From: Heliocidaris tuberculata
Taxonomy: Eukaryota > Echinodermata > Echinoidea > Camarodonta > Echinometridae
Length of the DNA: 64,000 nucleotides
Assembly (NCBI GenBank): GCA_025618425.1
Contig: CM046842.1
Coordinates: 24,737,062 to 24,801,061, forward strand
Direction: 5' to 3'
A program made the position numbers and the translations under genes. Under the pieces are notes generated by a model. It saw only the letters and a program-made list of their open reading frames with translations, was not told the origin of the DNA and searched no databases. How positions within the stretch are numbered: the stretch's first letter is position 1; each line of letters begins with the position of its first letter. Of the stretch, positions 21,001 through 31,812 are shown piece by piece.

Positions 21001-21690
21001 AATGACAGAAAGAGGGATTGGTGAAGCGGATGTAAAAATAAAACGCTACGATACTTTCTAAGACAATATGCCTATTTTCCTAATTAACAACTCTCAATTC
21101 GCGTTTCATCCAACGAACAGGTGCCCCCCCCCCCCCCCCCCCCCCATGACGGCGCCCCCTCAATATATGGGGCCACGTTACGCGAATGGCTATAAGGTAA
21201 ATGGCTGGAATAGTAATGCCCTACTCTTCTTGAGAGCGTACTGTCAAAACGGTAGCATTTATCTAAATATTAACTTTTCATGTATATTATATTAAAATGG
21301 AATTAAACTTGCAAAACTTGAACAGAGCCCTTCTTATAGTAACTAGATTATAATTTGAAAATTAAATGCATTTTATTTTGAATTTCGACAAACAGCTGTT
21401 TGGAAAATAGGCACATAATATATTTTAAACTATTATTGTTGAAGTTGCACATGTGGAAAATTGCCTACAGATACATACTAAGCTTCTACAAACTAGAACG
21501 GGGCATGATGGGAAAATGAGAGGCACAGACAATTTTCATATCCTGTTGAAAAATGGCGCCATTAGAAGCTTAAATTTACTGTCACTTTAAACACTGTCCT
21601 TTGTTAGACAACTATCTTTCTCAGACCTATATAACTATATCGTATTTTAGAGCCTTATTTGTGCCTTTTCTTTATGCACCTTCATATACC
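21001..21690. other. No gene seen between LINE-1 and the second segmental copy
   Basis: AT-rich sequence. It contains a poly-C run of about 23 at 21123-21145 and a CTCAATATATGGGG block. No domain-bearing ORF. Confidence 0.6.
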
Positions 21691-22021
21691 TATTTCCATT
21701 TTTCACTTAGTAGATAAGCAACTACAGGCAAACGAGGTGATCGGGTTAATTCTGATGTAATTATGGTTATATGAATAACCTTTGTACTATTATCATCATT
21801 TCTACATTATTGTATTAAAGCGAAACTGACGACATATAACGTAAATGTAACGTATGGATTAAATTGAACTGAACCGATTTAAGTTCTGGTAGCGAAATGA
21901 AAAGAGATACAAAAACTTTTGAATATGTCCTCTCCTTGGTTTACATGTATAAAACGATACCTGTGTCAGATATCTTGAAGTTCTATCATCTAGGCTTCCA
22001 GACAGTTTTTTTTTTCATTTA

Positions 22022-22122
22022 TCAAATTATATTATTATTGTTATTATCATTATCATTGTTCTTCTTCTTCTTCTTCTTCTAATTATTATTATTATTGTTA
22101 TTGTTATTGTTATTATTATTAG

Positions 22123-22179
<57 letters not shown>

Positions 22180-22190
22180 CATTTACTCAT
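22022..22190. repeat. (TTA)n / (TTC)n microsatellite
   Basis: Imperfect TTATTATCATTATCATTG, then (CTT)n, then a nearly pure (TTA)n of about 70 bp. It is inside sequence absent from duplication copy A and is followed by two G runs (about 22256-22269 and 22405-22416). Confidence 0.9.
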
Positions 22191-22559
22191 TTATGTATTT
22201 GTTTATTTATCTATCATTACTTTTTTGTTCATTCCTTTAATTTGCTTCGTGGCCCGGGGGGGGGGGGGGAGGGTATCTCAAATTTGTGGCTACAAGTTAT
22301 TCCTTGTCTTGCCTGGAGCATCCTGCGCACCAACCTCACATAAATCTGTAAGCCCTTCAGCTTTCCGCTTGCACGTGACCGTTGCACGATGGAATTTATT
22401 TTCGGGGGGGGGGGGGCAATAATTATTTTTCATGTCTAATTGGTTTATACCCCACATGAGGAAACTTCACAGTAACTCAGTATTTTCAGTATATTGCTCT
22501 TAATCAACTGAACATTCGGCTCTTACCAAATCTTTACTTGATTTTAATGGTTAAAATGG

Positions 22560-25500
22560 TTATAGATTGGCGCGCCTAACAGGTCGACCTCTCTATATTG
22601 CTCTCTGATAAGTTGATTTGTGCTTAAGTTTAAGTAACTGCTTGAACATATTTTGTGGTAACAGGAGTTTAATTACAACTTGAGGACTCTACTAGACAAA
22701 TTATAGACAATTTCAGCTCTCGGTTAGTATGTTCTAATGATATCAAGTTCGTTCTGCTTGCTCTGTGATTCTATATACTAGCCATTTTGAGCTTGGTGGA
22801 CAGTGCAGCCTGTGTATAAGCAGCTCATTCATGATCAGCCAGCCATGTCAACAAAGGATTATTGTCTCACACTGTCCCTTCATGCTTGATTACAATGGAG
22901 ACTACCCCCATCATCAACATTGTTCTCATTGTGCTGACTTTGAGTCTGCTTCCCACTGAATTGGACTTAAAGGTTAACATGGCTGTGGCTACACAGCATG
23001 GTGTACGACATATTTATGATAGAGATTTTCTACTGCATCTAAATCCAGATAGCAGAGATGTCAACATGCTCCTGCAAGCTCCTGCAAATCTTCTCCTAAA
23101 GTCCCACCTGACTGCACGGAAGCGACACAGGAAGCACCGCGGTAAACGTGGAGGAATGCGGAAGCAAAGACCGATACAAGTTCTCTCATCACCCCCTGTT
23201 AGTGTTGATACATGTGTGGACAGTGACACCTACGACTTCTTTCATAGGCGTTGCAAGCAAAGAAATCTCGTAGATGTCCCACGTGAATGTGAACACAAGG
23301 AAAAACTAAATGTTCATTCATGGAATTGTAATTCGGTAAGGAATAAGACAAGCCTCTTATGTGATCATGTTATTGATAACAATGTGGATATAATGTTCCT
23401 TACGGAGACCTGGCTGCGAAGTGATGATCCTGTGGTCATTGACGAGTGCACACCGCATGGTTATGAGTTCCCGAATGTCGCACGAGGTGGAAATGACGCT
23501 CATTGCGGAGTGGCAGTTGTCTTCAAGACTGCCTTGAAACTGACAACTGTTAGCATCTCCTCCCCTCATGACACATTTGAACTTGCTGCTGTCACAAATC
23601 CTTCTAGGTCTATAATTTATGTCGTCATCTACAGACCTCCACCCTCAGCTAAGAACCGTTACAAAACTCAGGACTTTCTTCTTGAGTTCGAGGAACTTGT
23701 CAATGAATTGACGACGCACACTTGGAAGATTTTGCTGCTGGGTGATTTCAATGTGCATGTTGATTCTCCTGATAAACCAGATGTGGCATGTTTCCTTGAT
23801 ATCATCAAGGAAGCTGGGCTTCAGCAGCACATCACCACCCCAACACACAAACTTGGTCGCACTCTTGATCTCGTAATCTCAAGGTTATGTGATACGCTTG
23901 TCATTAACTGTGAAGCCCAGGACAATCTCTACTCTGATCACTTTGTCCTAAGATGCACTATTGATTCAGCTAAACCAAGGCAATCTGCTACAACATCTTT
24001 GTGCCGTAACTTCCGTGACCTTGACAAGGACTCCTTTGCTACTAGCATTAGAACTGCCTTCCATGACTTTCCTTTTGAGGGTGATGTTAAAAACGCAATG
24101 ATCGTTTTCGCTCTCATCCTCCTTGGTATACGGATGAAATCCACCAAGCCAGACGTTTGCGACGGAAGCTGGAAAGACGATGGAGAAAGTTGCAAACACC
24201 TGAGAGTCGCCAGTTGTATCTTTCTCAGGTTCATTTCATCTGCAACCTTATTCGCAGAGAGAAGTCTAAGTACTATAGAGAACAGCTGAATAGTGCAGAT
24301 GTAAAGAATGTGTTTCGCGTTCTCAACACACTACTTAACAGGTCTTCATCCATACTACCTGCTCATACCTCCACTTCTTCATTGTCGGAGGGATTTGCCA
24401 CCTTCTTCCTTCAGAAAGTTGAGACGATTAGATCAAATCTTCAACAAGGAAATTCGGCATCTCCCACAGTTTGTTGGAATGGGTCAATTGCAGATGGCTC
24501 TGAGACTAGGGCCAAGCTAGCGGATTTTGACGTTGTTACAGCTGAGAAGGTGGGCAAGTTAATTCGCTGTGCACCTAACAAGTCATGCTCACTGGATCCA
24601 CTGCCTACTTGGCTCTTGAAGGAGAACATCAACACACTTCTCCCTTACATTTCTTCAATTGTCCACACATCATTGAGCAGCGGTGTCTTCCCTTTAGCAT
24701 TAAAGGAAGCTGTAGTGACTCCACTCATTAAGAAGCTCAACCTTGATCGTGAGAACCTGAGAAACTACAGACCTGTCTCCAATGTTGCATTTTTGTCCAA
24801 GACAATTGAGAGGGTTGCTTTGTCTCAAATATCTGTGTACATGGATACAAATGATCTTTACGCTGAAAAGCAGTCAGCTTACCGACGTTGGCCAAGTACG
24901 GAGACTGCTCTCTTAAAAGTACAGAACGACATTCTCAAAGCCCTGGACAGCAGGCTTGCTACCTTTGTCATCTTCCTAGACCTCTCTGCTGCGTTTGACT
25001 GTGTCGACCATGACATTCTTTTGGCCAGATTGACAAGTCAGTTTGGCATCTCTGGCAGCGTTAAATCCTGGTTCACCTCGTACCTTTCTGATCGTAGCTT
25101 CAGGTTGAAACTCGTGAATGATCTATCGAAGCCGAGACCTCTCGAATTTGGGGTCCCACAAGGATCAGTAGTCGGTCCGCAGCTGTTCACGAGGGCATAC
25201 AACACCACTGCTATGCAGACGACGTGCAGCTCTACACATTTGCAGATCCTAAAGACAACTGTGGTGTTCAGCATGCCCTGAGCACACTTTCTGCATGTGT
25301 CAGGGATTTGCAAGTTTGGATGCGTGGTAACCTGCTCAAATTGAACTCCGACAAAACTGAGTTCCTTGCGGTTGCTAATCCTTGCTATCACCATCTCTTG
25401 TCTGAGATTGCTTTGACTGTTGGTGACACAACCATTAAACCATCAAGTTCAGTCCGAAGCCTCGGTGTGGAAATCGACTCTTCCGTGAAGATGAACCTCC

Positions 25501-26228
25501 ATGTTTCAGCTCTGTCTAGATCACTGCACTTTCATCTCTCTAATATAGCACGGATCAGGCCTTTCCTTGACAAGTCGGCTTGTGAGCATGCAGTGAAAGC
25601 CCTCATCACATCGAGGATTGACTACGCAAACTCCTTGCTATGTGGCACTTCATCGTCGAATGTCCAACGCCTTCAACGTGCTCAGAACCGAGCTGCGAAG
25701 TTAGTTTTCCTTGCTAAGAAGCATGACCATGCCTCTCCACTCCTACAGAAATTGCACTGGCTTCCCGTGGAAAAGCGGAGCATATTCAAAGTCTTAACAA
25801 TTACGTACAAATGTCTCCAGAACAGCGCTCCCTCCATCTAATCGACCTGATCACTGTACATCAATCACAAAGGCAAGGACTACGCTCCAGCGAGGATCCA
25901 ACTCTCCTCTCGGTTCCAAGGACTCGGGCCCGTACAGGTGACAGATCCTTCTCAGCTGCTGCCCCACGCCTATGGAATGAGCTGCCGAGGTGGATTCGGT
26001 CTTCACCTTCCCTCGCAGTCTTCCAGAAGTCTCTGAAGACCTATCTCTTTAATAATTGAATGTTTAATTTTTGTATATTGTCATAGTTATAGTTATAGTT
26101 ATAGTTATAATATTATAATATCATCATTGTATTTTCATGCTTTGTAAGCTTTGTTAAGCGCTGTGATATTCTTACTTTTGAATGATGAGCGCTGTATAAG
26201 TACCTATATTGTATTTGTATTGTAATCG
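22560..26228 (+). mobile_element. LINE-2: full-length but degenerate CR1/L2-type retrotransposon (plus strand)
   Basis: The limits are set by comparison with duplication copy A, where the flanks GACATAAA-type text and CTCNATYGCAATAAATAAA are contiguous. There is about 300 bp of 5' UTR, a broken ORF (22862-26059), four TATAGT repeats at 26081-26110, and a 3' end containing GATGAGCGCTGTATAAG. The tail differs from LINE-1, so this is a different family member. Confidence 0.75.
22862..26059 (+). pseudogene. Broken LINE ORF (APE endonuclease + reverse transcriptase)
   Basis: The first frame (22862-24289) has a hydrophobic leader from Met-12 (IINIVLIVLTLSLL), a basic stretch (residues 84-103), then endonuclease motifs HSWNCNSVRNK, TETWL, LLGDFNVHV, LDLVISR and SDH. 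Around 24085-24118 the frame breaks; PWYTDEIHQARRLRRKLERR continues in another frame (ORF 24157-25281) with DPLPTWLLKE, YRPVSN, LDLSAAFD and GVPQGSVVGP. At about 25187-25200 roughly a dozen codons before the catalytic YADD are missing and the frame shifts again (YADDVQLY). A third break near 25835 precedes DRSFSAAAPRLWNELP. No 2A motif is present. The element cannot make a working enzyme. Confidence 0.88.
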
Positions 26229-26339
26229 TCAACCTCACTTCATAAAGACCCATGCTCTATTGCAATAAATAAATAAAACAAAGTATAACTAAGTTGGAAA
26301 TAAATCAACTCTACCGTGGTAACATCCTAAGTAGAGGCA

Positions 26340-26342
<3 letters not shown>

Positions 26343-26377
<35 letters not shown>
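26343..26377. repeat. (GA)n microsatellite
   Basis: About 17 GA units at the position where duplication copy A has only a short GA tract (14904-14914). It has expanded in copy B. Confidence 0.9.
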
Positions 26378-26382
<5 letters not shown>

Positions 26383-26910
26383 AAGAATCTTTCTCTTTGT
26401 ATTTCGTATTCGAGTTCTATTATTGAATTCTTTAAAATCATATTTGCCTTGTGTTATAATTCAGTGTCCTTCTTTCTATCATTTTACCTACTCGCAACAT
26501 TACATCAGGTCATACATTGTCTCACCCTTGGTAAGACGGAACATTTTATAATCTCTCATTTCATTCGGCCAGCCTAATGATATTAGTTACACAATTATTT
26601 GTTCCTTGCCTAATGCCTGTTTGAGAAAATGGGTCTCCTTTAGTTTTGGCCATATGTAACCCACACGCTATGCAAGGATGAATACAAAGAAGATTCAGTA
26701 AACCATACAATGCAGAAAGCCGAACGACGAGGAATGCATTACCTCTGTCGTTTTTTCTTCCTTTAGCCACAGAGTCTGCACATTTTTGTTCCTACTCATT
26801 ATAAACGTTGTAACAAACATCGTATTGTTGACTGTAGTCAACGGAAAAACAAAACAAGCAAAAAACAACATGTTTAGGTTTTTCTTAAACGCTCAATCGA
26901 ATGATCTAGA

Positions 26911-26911
<1 letters not shown>

Positions 26912-26943
<32 letters not shown>
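26912..26943. repeat. A32 homopolymer
   Basis: A long A run in duplication copy B; the corresponding place in copy A has a short AAAAAAAA run. Confidence 0.9.
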
Positions 26944-26945
<2 letters not shown>

Positions 26946-27128
26946 AAATGAGATATAAAGCGGGGTGGGCATCCACGTATTGATTTGTTTATTTGTTGCT
27001 TTTTTTATATATCGTTATGTTTTATTTCCAATACAATAGCAGTTCTACGACTTCACTACTTAAGTGTTATTAGATATAACTCTATTTCTTAATACGTGTA
27101 ACATAATAGCGTTTGAAAGACGGATAAA

Positions 27129-27196
27129 TACAATGTTTAGTACCAAATGTTTCTGGACGTATACAATGTTTAGTACCAAATGTTTCTGGACGTATG
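27129..27196. repeat. Perfect 33-bp tandem duplication
   Basis: ATACAATGTTTAGTACC plus AAATGTTTCTGGACGT occurs twice head to tail with no mismatch, so it is recent. Confidence 0.95.
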
Positions 27197-27199
27197 TAC

Positions 27200-28880
27200 A
27201 ATAATGCTACTAATATACATACGCTAAATGTACAAGTTCCCTAGTCGATCCGGGGTTGGTCTCCCCGGGGGCCATACCCCGGGCAGACTCTCATGTGGGT
27301 ATTTCCATATATAATTGTGAGAAATTAAAATGAGAGAATAATGGTTGCGTAGCTTAAATCAAAGTTACCCAGAGCTGTCCTCCCTTTTTGAAAACTTTAC
27401 AAAGGTTGAAAAATGTCTCCTTACAATTATATCCCACTAAATAAAATCCCACTAAATAAAATCGACTTGTATGTAGTCTAGTCGACGCACCCGTACGCCC
27501 TTGAGGAGAATAGGGCCCCCGATTCTGAGCTGGGTTACTCCTTAAACTATTAATCAATGTAATGCCAGGTTTGTTTTGTTTGTTGTTTTTTCCCTCAAAC
27601 ATTTTAATTCCAACATTCTAGATGTACACAAATCAATTTTAGATTATTGGTACACAAATATTGATGAAACACAGTAAGACATCTTGCAGTTATGGTTAAG
27701 GTCACAATTCAGGACATTGCTGCGATTATGGTCTGATACGCGGGTCTTACATGCGAAATTCTTCTAGATTCGGAAAAATTTGTTCAATCGTATCTCATTT
27801 CAAGTTAGTGTTCATTGCGATTGTTCCAAAAGATGGCAGGCATGCATGATAATCGGAATAAAAAAAATCATACAATTTACTATTAATAAAATAATTTTTT
27901 CCAAAAAGATTTCAAATAAGACATTACTCATCTCAGTTGTCATAATGATACTTATAATCATTTGAGAAAGTGAGTTCAAACAAAGTAATGAATTATTTCG
28001 CATATGGAATAGTACTGAATGAAAGCCAAATTGCATTTTATAGGCTGATGATAAACAAAGTATTATTTTTTCTAACTCTAGGAAGTGGGGTTAAATATTC
28101 ATAATCAATTTGATAATAGTTACCGTTAGGACTCTATCAACAATCGAAAGTTCAACAATCCCTTAAAACATGTCATCACATTTTTGCATTGGATGATGAT
28201 ATTAAATGAACTATCAATGTGGAGAAAATAACCCACCCCATTTAGTAAAATATTAACCTTTATTGTACACGCCATTATGCTGCTTCGAAAAAAGTCGTAG
28301 TTCATTAGTCACAAAATATTCCGTCACAAAAATAAATACATGTATATGTTTATTTAGAGAAAAACAAAACGTGTGTGAGAGAAAAGAAAGAGATAATGGA
28401 TGTTAACTTAAGATAGGCCTAATCATTAAAAGAGATACATCACTTAGCATTTAAAAACGTTAAAATCAATCTGTCAAATGTGACCAGTCAAAATATTTGC
28501 CGTTTCTTTGCCTTTCCCTACATTTTTCCTCTTTAAAATATTAAATAATAATATGAGGAAATTGTTGAATACTCACGCTAAGCTTTTTAGAATCGGGTAC
28601 TCTTGTCCGAGCTTCCAATATAAGCCAGCAGAAAGATGAACATATGAATGCATCATCATAACAGTCGTCTATTTGTGTTGGAAGAAGTGATCGCCATGAT
28701 CACTCGACCTACTTCACGATTACAGACAATTACTATATAGATTTCCACAGAAAGGTTGATTTGATGGCCCTTGACGAAGCGGAACCTAATTTGTAAAGGA
28801 GAATGGAAGACTCTCCAAGCCAGATCGTGGCTCGAGTGAGGTGTTTCAATTAATTAGCTGCATTTCTGTAATGCCGAAGT
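27200..28880. other. No gene seen
   Basis: AT-rich sequence. Present are a GC-rich palindromic patch near 27245-27292 (CTCCCCGGGGGCC, CCCCGGG), a 14-bp direct repeat TCCCACTAAATAAAAT at about 27431-27462, and GA-rich stretches. No domain-bearing ORF. Confidence 0.55.
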
Positions 28881-28884
28881 CACA

Positions 28885-29276
28885 CTTTTACCTGAAGCCT
28901 AGCCGTAGGGCCCGGCTCACACAAAGCGTTATCTGATGATCAGTTCTATGGAATTCATGCTACAGTAAGCATTGAACAATAGGCCCCTATAGATAAAGAC
29001 GGATGCACCTGGTTGCAATCGCATTTGGTTCTACCCGATTCATTGGTTTGTGCTCTCCTTTTGGACTTTTAGACTACACGAACCCAACAAACGTCGGAGG
29101 ATCGTGCTATAGCGGTTTATTCTTTTGACTCTCAGTCAAAAGGTTGAGGGTTCGAATCTTTGCCTGGTGCGTAGGCCCTTAGATAAGGCATTTTATCTAA
29201 ATTTGTCTCCCTCTCTCTGCCCAGGTGTTAAATGGGTACCTAACAGGATTCATTCCTTTAAAAGAACAGTGCGCTG

Positions 29277-29310
<34 letters not shown>

Positions 29311-29590
29311 TTGCCAGAGCTAAAACTAGGGTAATAATATTCAACCCCTCGGAAGCGCATAGGGACGTTATATCAGAATGTGATATGCGCAATACAAGAA
29401 CGGTTATCATTATTATCATTATCATTATTATTGTTATTACCATTAGCGCATCCAGTCGATTCCATCGTTATATGTAGGGGCTATTGTTCAATGCAGCATG
29501 AATTATATTAAATTGAAAAGTACAGTTCGTGTGACGACGTAGTGAAATAACGCCTCGTGACCCTTAAGTGGTCTACGTAACGCTGGTTGC
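28885..29590. mobile_element. Long-inverted-end MITE interrupted by a SINE
   Basis: The left part (AATTCATGCTACAG, CATTGAACAATAGGCCCCTATA, GGATG) is repeated inversely at about 29445-29530. The SINE at 29093-29442 occupies the middle. The outer arms (GTCACAC ... GGCTCACAC / CGTGTGACGACG) match less well. The element is old. Confidence 0.55.
29093..29442 (+). mobile_element. tRNA-derived SINE, copy B, with LINE-1-type 3' end
   Basis: The tRNA-like head has A-box GTGCTATAGCGG and B-box GGGTTCGAATC (about 29102-29157). The body contains AAGGCATTTTATCTAA and AATGGGTACC, then an internal A30 run (29279-29308), then GCCAGAGCTAAAACTAGG. The last ~100 bp read GCGCATAGGGACGTTATAT, AATGTGATATGCGC, AATACAAGAACGGTTATC and (ATT)n. 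LINE-1 ends GTGCATAGAGACATGCAAT, TATGTGTAATGCGC, TATATAAAAATGTTTGATT and (ATT)n. That shared end suggests mobilisation by LINE-1-type enzymes. Confidence 0.75.
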
Positions 29591-30128
29591 ACGTGAAACA
29601 AGAATTTCAAATTTTATTCATTTTTGGACGCAAAAGCAGCCCTGTCAATTGTCGACGAGGGACTACGTGCCGTTTTGTGATTTTAAGTGACACTTTAAAG
29701 ACCTTGCATAGCAATACATGCCGCTCCGAAGCCGCCAGAGGATGCGGTCAATATTTGTTTGGAATGTCGATTTGTTTAAATGTGATTATTTATTTATTAT
29801 TTTATGGCAGCTTATATGACCCTTTACGGGAGATTACAGCCTCACATTTTAAAGAATAGTATTAGGCCCTTTTTGGCACTTACTGCAGCTGTCTTTCAAA
29901 GTTTCACCACATCATTAACCGAAAAAAAAAGAGAAATGAGAGAGAGAGAAAAAAAGTGACCAATTAATCTCGCGAACTAAGTGATGAATATCCCCCTGAA
30001 CCATGCATTTCATTCCACGCAAACAATAGGATTGTAAAAATAGTAATTGCGCTCATCACTTGACCCTCCAGATGTCTCTACTAACCTCTCTTCCTTATTG
30101 AAATCTTTACAATTTTTGTCCTTCTGCC

Positions 30129-30544
30129 TTAACCCTTTCAGGACAATTGACCACATTTTGTGGTTTGGCTCAATAACTTTTGATTCAGAGCTCTGAAAAA
30201 TATACCAGATGCACGAATAGAAAGAGCAAAATTTTCTGCACACACTATGTCCATTTTTATTGCATGACAATATTGCGTTTGATGCCAGGAATTTTTAAAA
30301 CAAGAATAAGCTTTGAGATCCTTAAATTGGCAACACATTGAGAGGTTTAAAATCATTGTTTTTCATCAAAATTGGCAATTTCTTTCAACTATTCAACAAA
30401 TGTCTAACCATGTATATTTTTTTCAAAGACATCACACCTTATTAGAACCATGTAGAACTAAAAGAAAAATATCATTGTTGCCAATTTGAAGAAGAAATTG
30501 TGATCAATTTAGCCCTTAAATAATTGCTGTCCTGAAAGGGTTAA
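30129..30544 (+). mobile_element. 416-bp TTAA-flanked MITE, family 'CCCTTTCAGGACA', copy 1
   Basis: TTAACCCTTTCAGGACA at the left and TGTCCTGAAAGGGTTAA at the right form perfect inverted ends with the TTAA target. The interior matches the copy at 40618-41033 in inverse orientation along its full length. TTAA targets and CCC/GGG ends fit piggyBac-type elements (inference). No ORF of its own. Confidence 0.9.
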
Positions 30545-30647
30545 TGTAAACGACATCTCTTTCGTAATCTTCCCCCGACCTTCTCTCTATCTCCTTTTCT
30601 CTTTATCTATGTACACTCGTCTGTATCTCTTTCAATCTACCCAATTT

Positions 30648-30727
30648 TTAACCCGTTGACTACTGAATTCTCTAATTCCCATAGGCTTAATAAAGGGACC
30701 AGTCGGTTCCCGTACGCAGTGGGTTAA
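30648..30727 (+). mobile_element. 80-bp TTAA-flanked mini-element, copy 1
   Basis: Begins TTAACCCGTTGACTACTGAATT and ends GTACGCAGTGGGTTAA, with imperfect inverted ends. Copies of exactly the same length lie at 60554-60633 and 62262-62341 in inverse orientation. Confidence 0.85.
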
Positions 30728-30729
30728 GT

Positions 30730-31150
30730 GGAATATATTTCTTTTTTTTTTTTTATTCAATTTGGTTTATATAGAAAAGTTCAAGGTAATTGGCCCATAA
30801 GTTACCGAAACAATTGAAGTTTATAGTAGCTGATAGCCCTAATAAGGTATGGATCAAACCAAATAACATGCCATTTGCAATGCTATTTCTTATTTATATT
30901 TTTTTGTTCTTCGTTACACATGGGACAGGAAATGACAAAATACCTTGGACATGCCCGATACATGAATATACAAATGAAGAGCTTAGTTTCAAAAGAGATT
31001 AAACCGAGTTTTGACTAAAATTGATTTTCAAAGATATTATGTTTATCTTGCACATGTGAATCAAATGTGCTTTATTGCTTCAATTTTTATTTTATTTTAT
31101 TTTATTTACTTATTTATTTATTTATTTTTTTTTTGGGGGGGGGGATGAAA
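30730..31150. other. No gene seen
   Basis: AT-rich sequence with T, TTTA and G runs. The 70-codon ORF at 30790-31002 has a hydrophobic centre but no homology that I can recognise. Confidence 0.5.
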
Positions 31151-31159
31151 ATAAAATCG

Positions 31160-31812
31160 CTCCAAATTTACTTTTAATTTCAAAAGGGACTTTATCCAAA
31201 TGTCTTTCATTCCAAAAGGGACTAAATCCACTATGGTGATTACGAATCCGTTAATTTATACCGTGTTCCCTTAAGCTATGTATTAAGATGTTAGCAAATG
31301 TGGTGCAGCTACCCATTTGGATCATCAGTGCAAAATTATAATAAATTCAACAATCTTTTTATATTTTTAATGAATATTTTTGATTTAGTGTCTTTTGGAA
31401 TGAAACTCCCCCAAAAAGTAACTTTAAAAGAATGGGGATTTTTTTTTCTTTCTATCAACAAACACATTTTGAAGAGATGAACAATTTACACTGCAAGCAA
31501 TATTAAAATGTTTTATATTGGATTTAACAAGGTAAAATCGTTTTAAACATGTAAAACTGAAGATTGACTACAGTTTCATTCGCAAAGGCACTAAATCCAC
31601 GAAAAATTTAAATTCCAAGAATTCCTCTAAAATCGAAATCTATTGGTAGATTTTTAAAAACATGAATAAAATGATATAATGCAATATGCTTAATATGGTT
31701 ATATACCCAAATGAAGTAGAAGTGAAGAAGGAAAAGCCGAAAATTAATAAACCTTCATTTATTCGAAAACGGTAAATGTGGATTTAGTCCTTTTTGGAAT
31801 GAAACTCTTCTA
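31160..31812. mobile_element. Inverted-repeat element with ends TTTCATTCCAAAAGGGACTA
   Basis: TTCATTCCAAAAGGGACTAAATCCAC at about 31208 and its inverse (GTGGATTTAGTCC, TTTTTGGAATGAAACTC) at about 31777-31808 bound an AT-rich interior. Additional copies of the motif occur at about 31180 (direct), 31388-31403 (inverse) and 31573-31596 (direct), so several nested copies or a multimer are likely. Confidence 0.6.

Larger units (their letters stand above)
21690..26995 (+). repeat. Segmental duplication, copy B, carrying two insertions
   Basis: Aligns with 14435-15545 in three pieces: about 21690-21898, 22415-22560 and 26228-26995. The gaps are a microsatellite/poly-G insertion (about 21899-22415) and LINE-2 (about 22560-26228). 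Without them copy B is about 1.1 kb, the same as copy A. Copy A therefore gives the pre-insertion sequence for both events. Confidence 0.8.
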
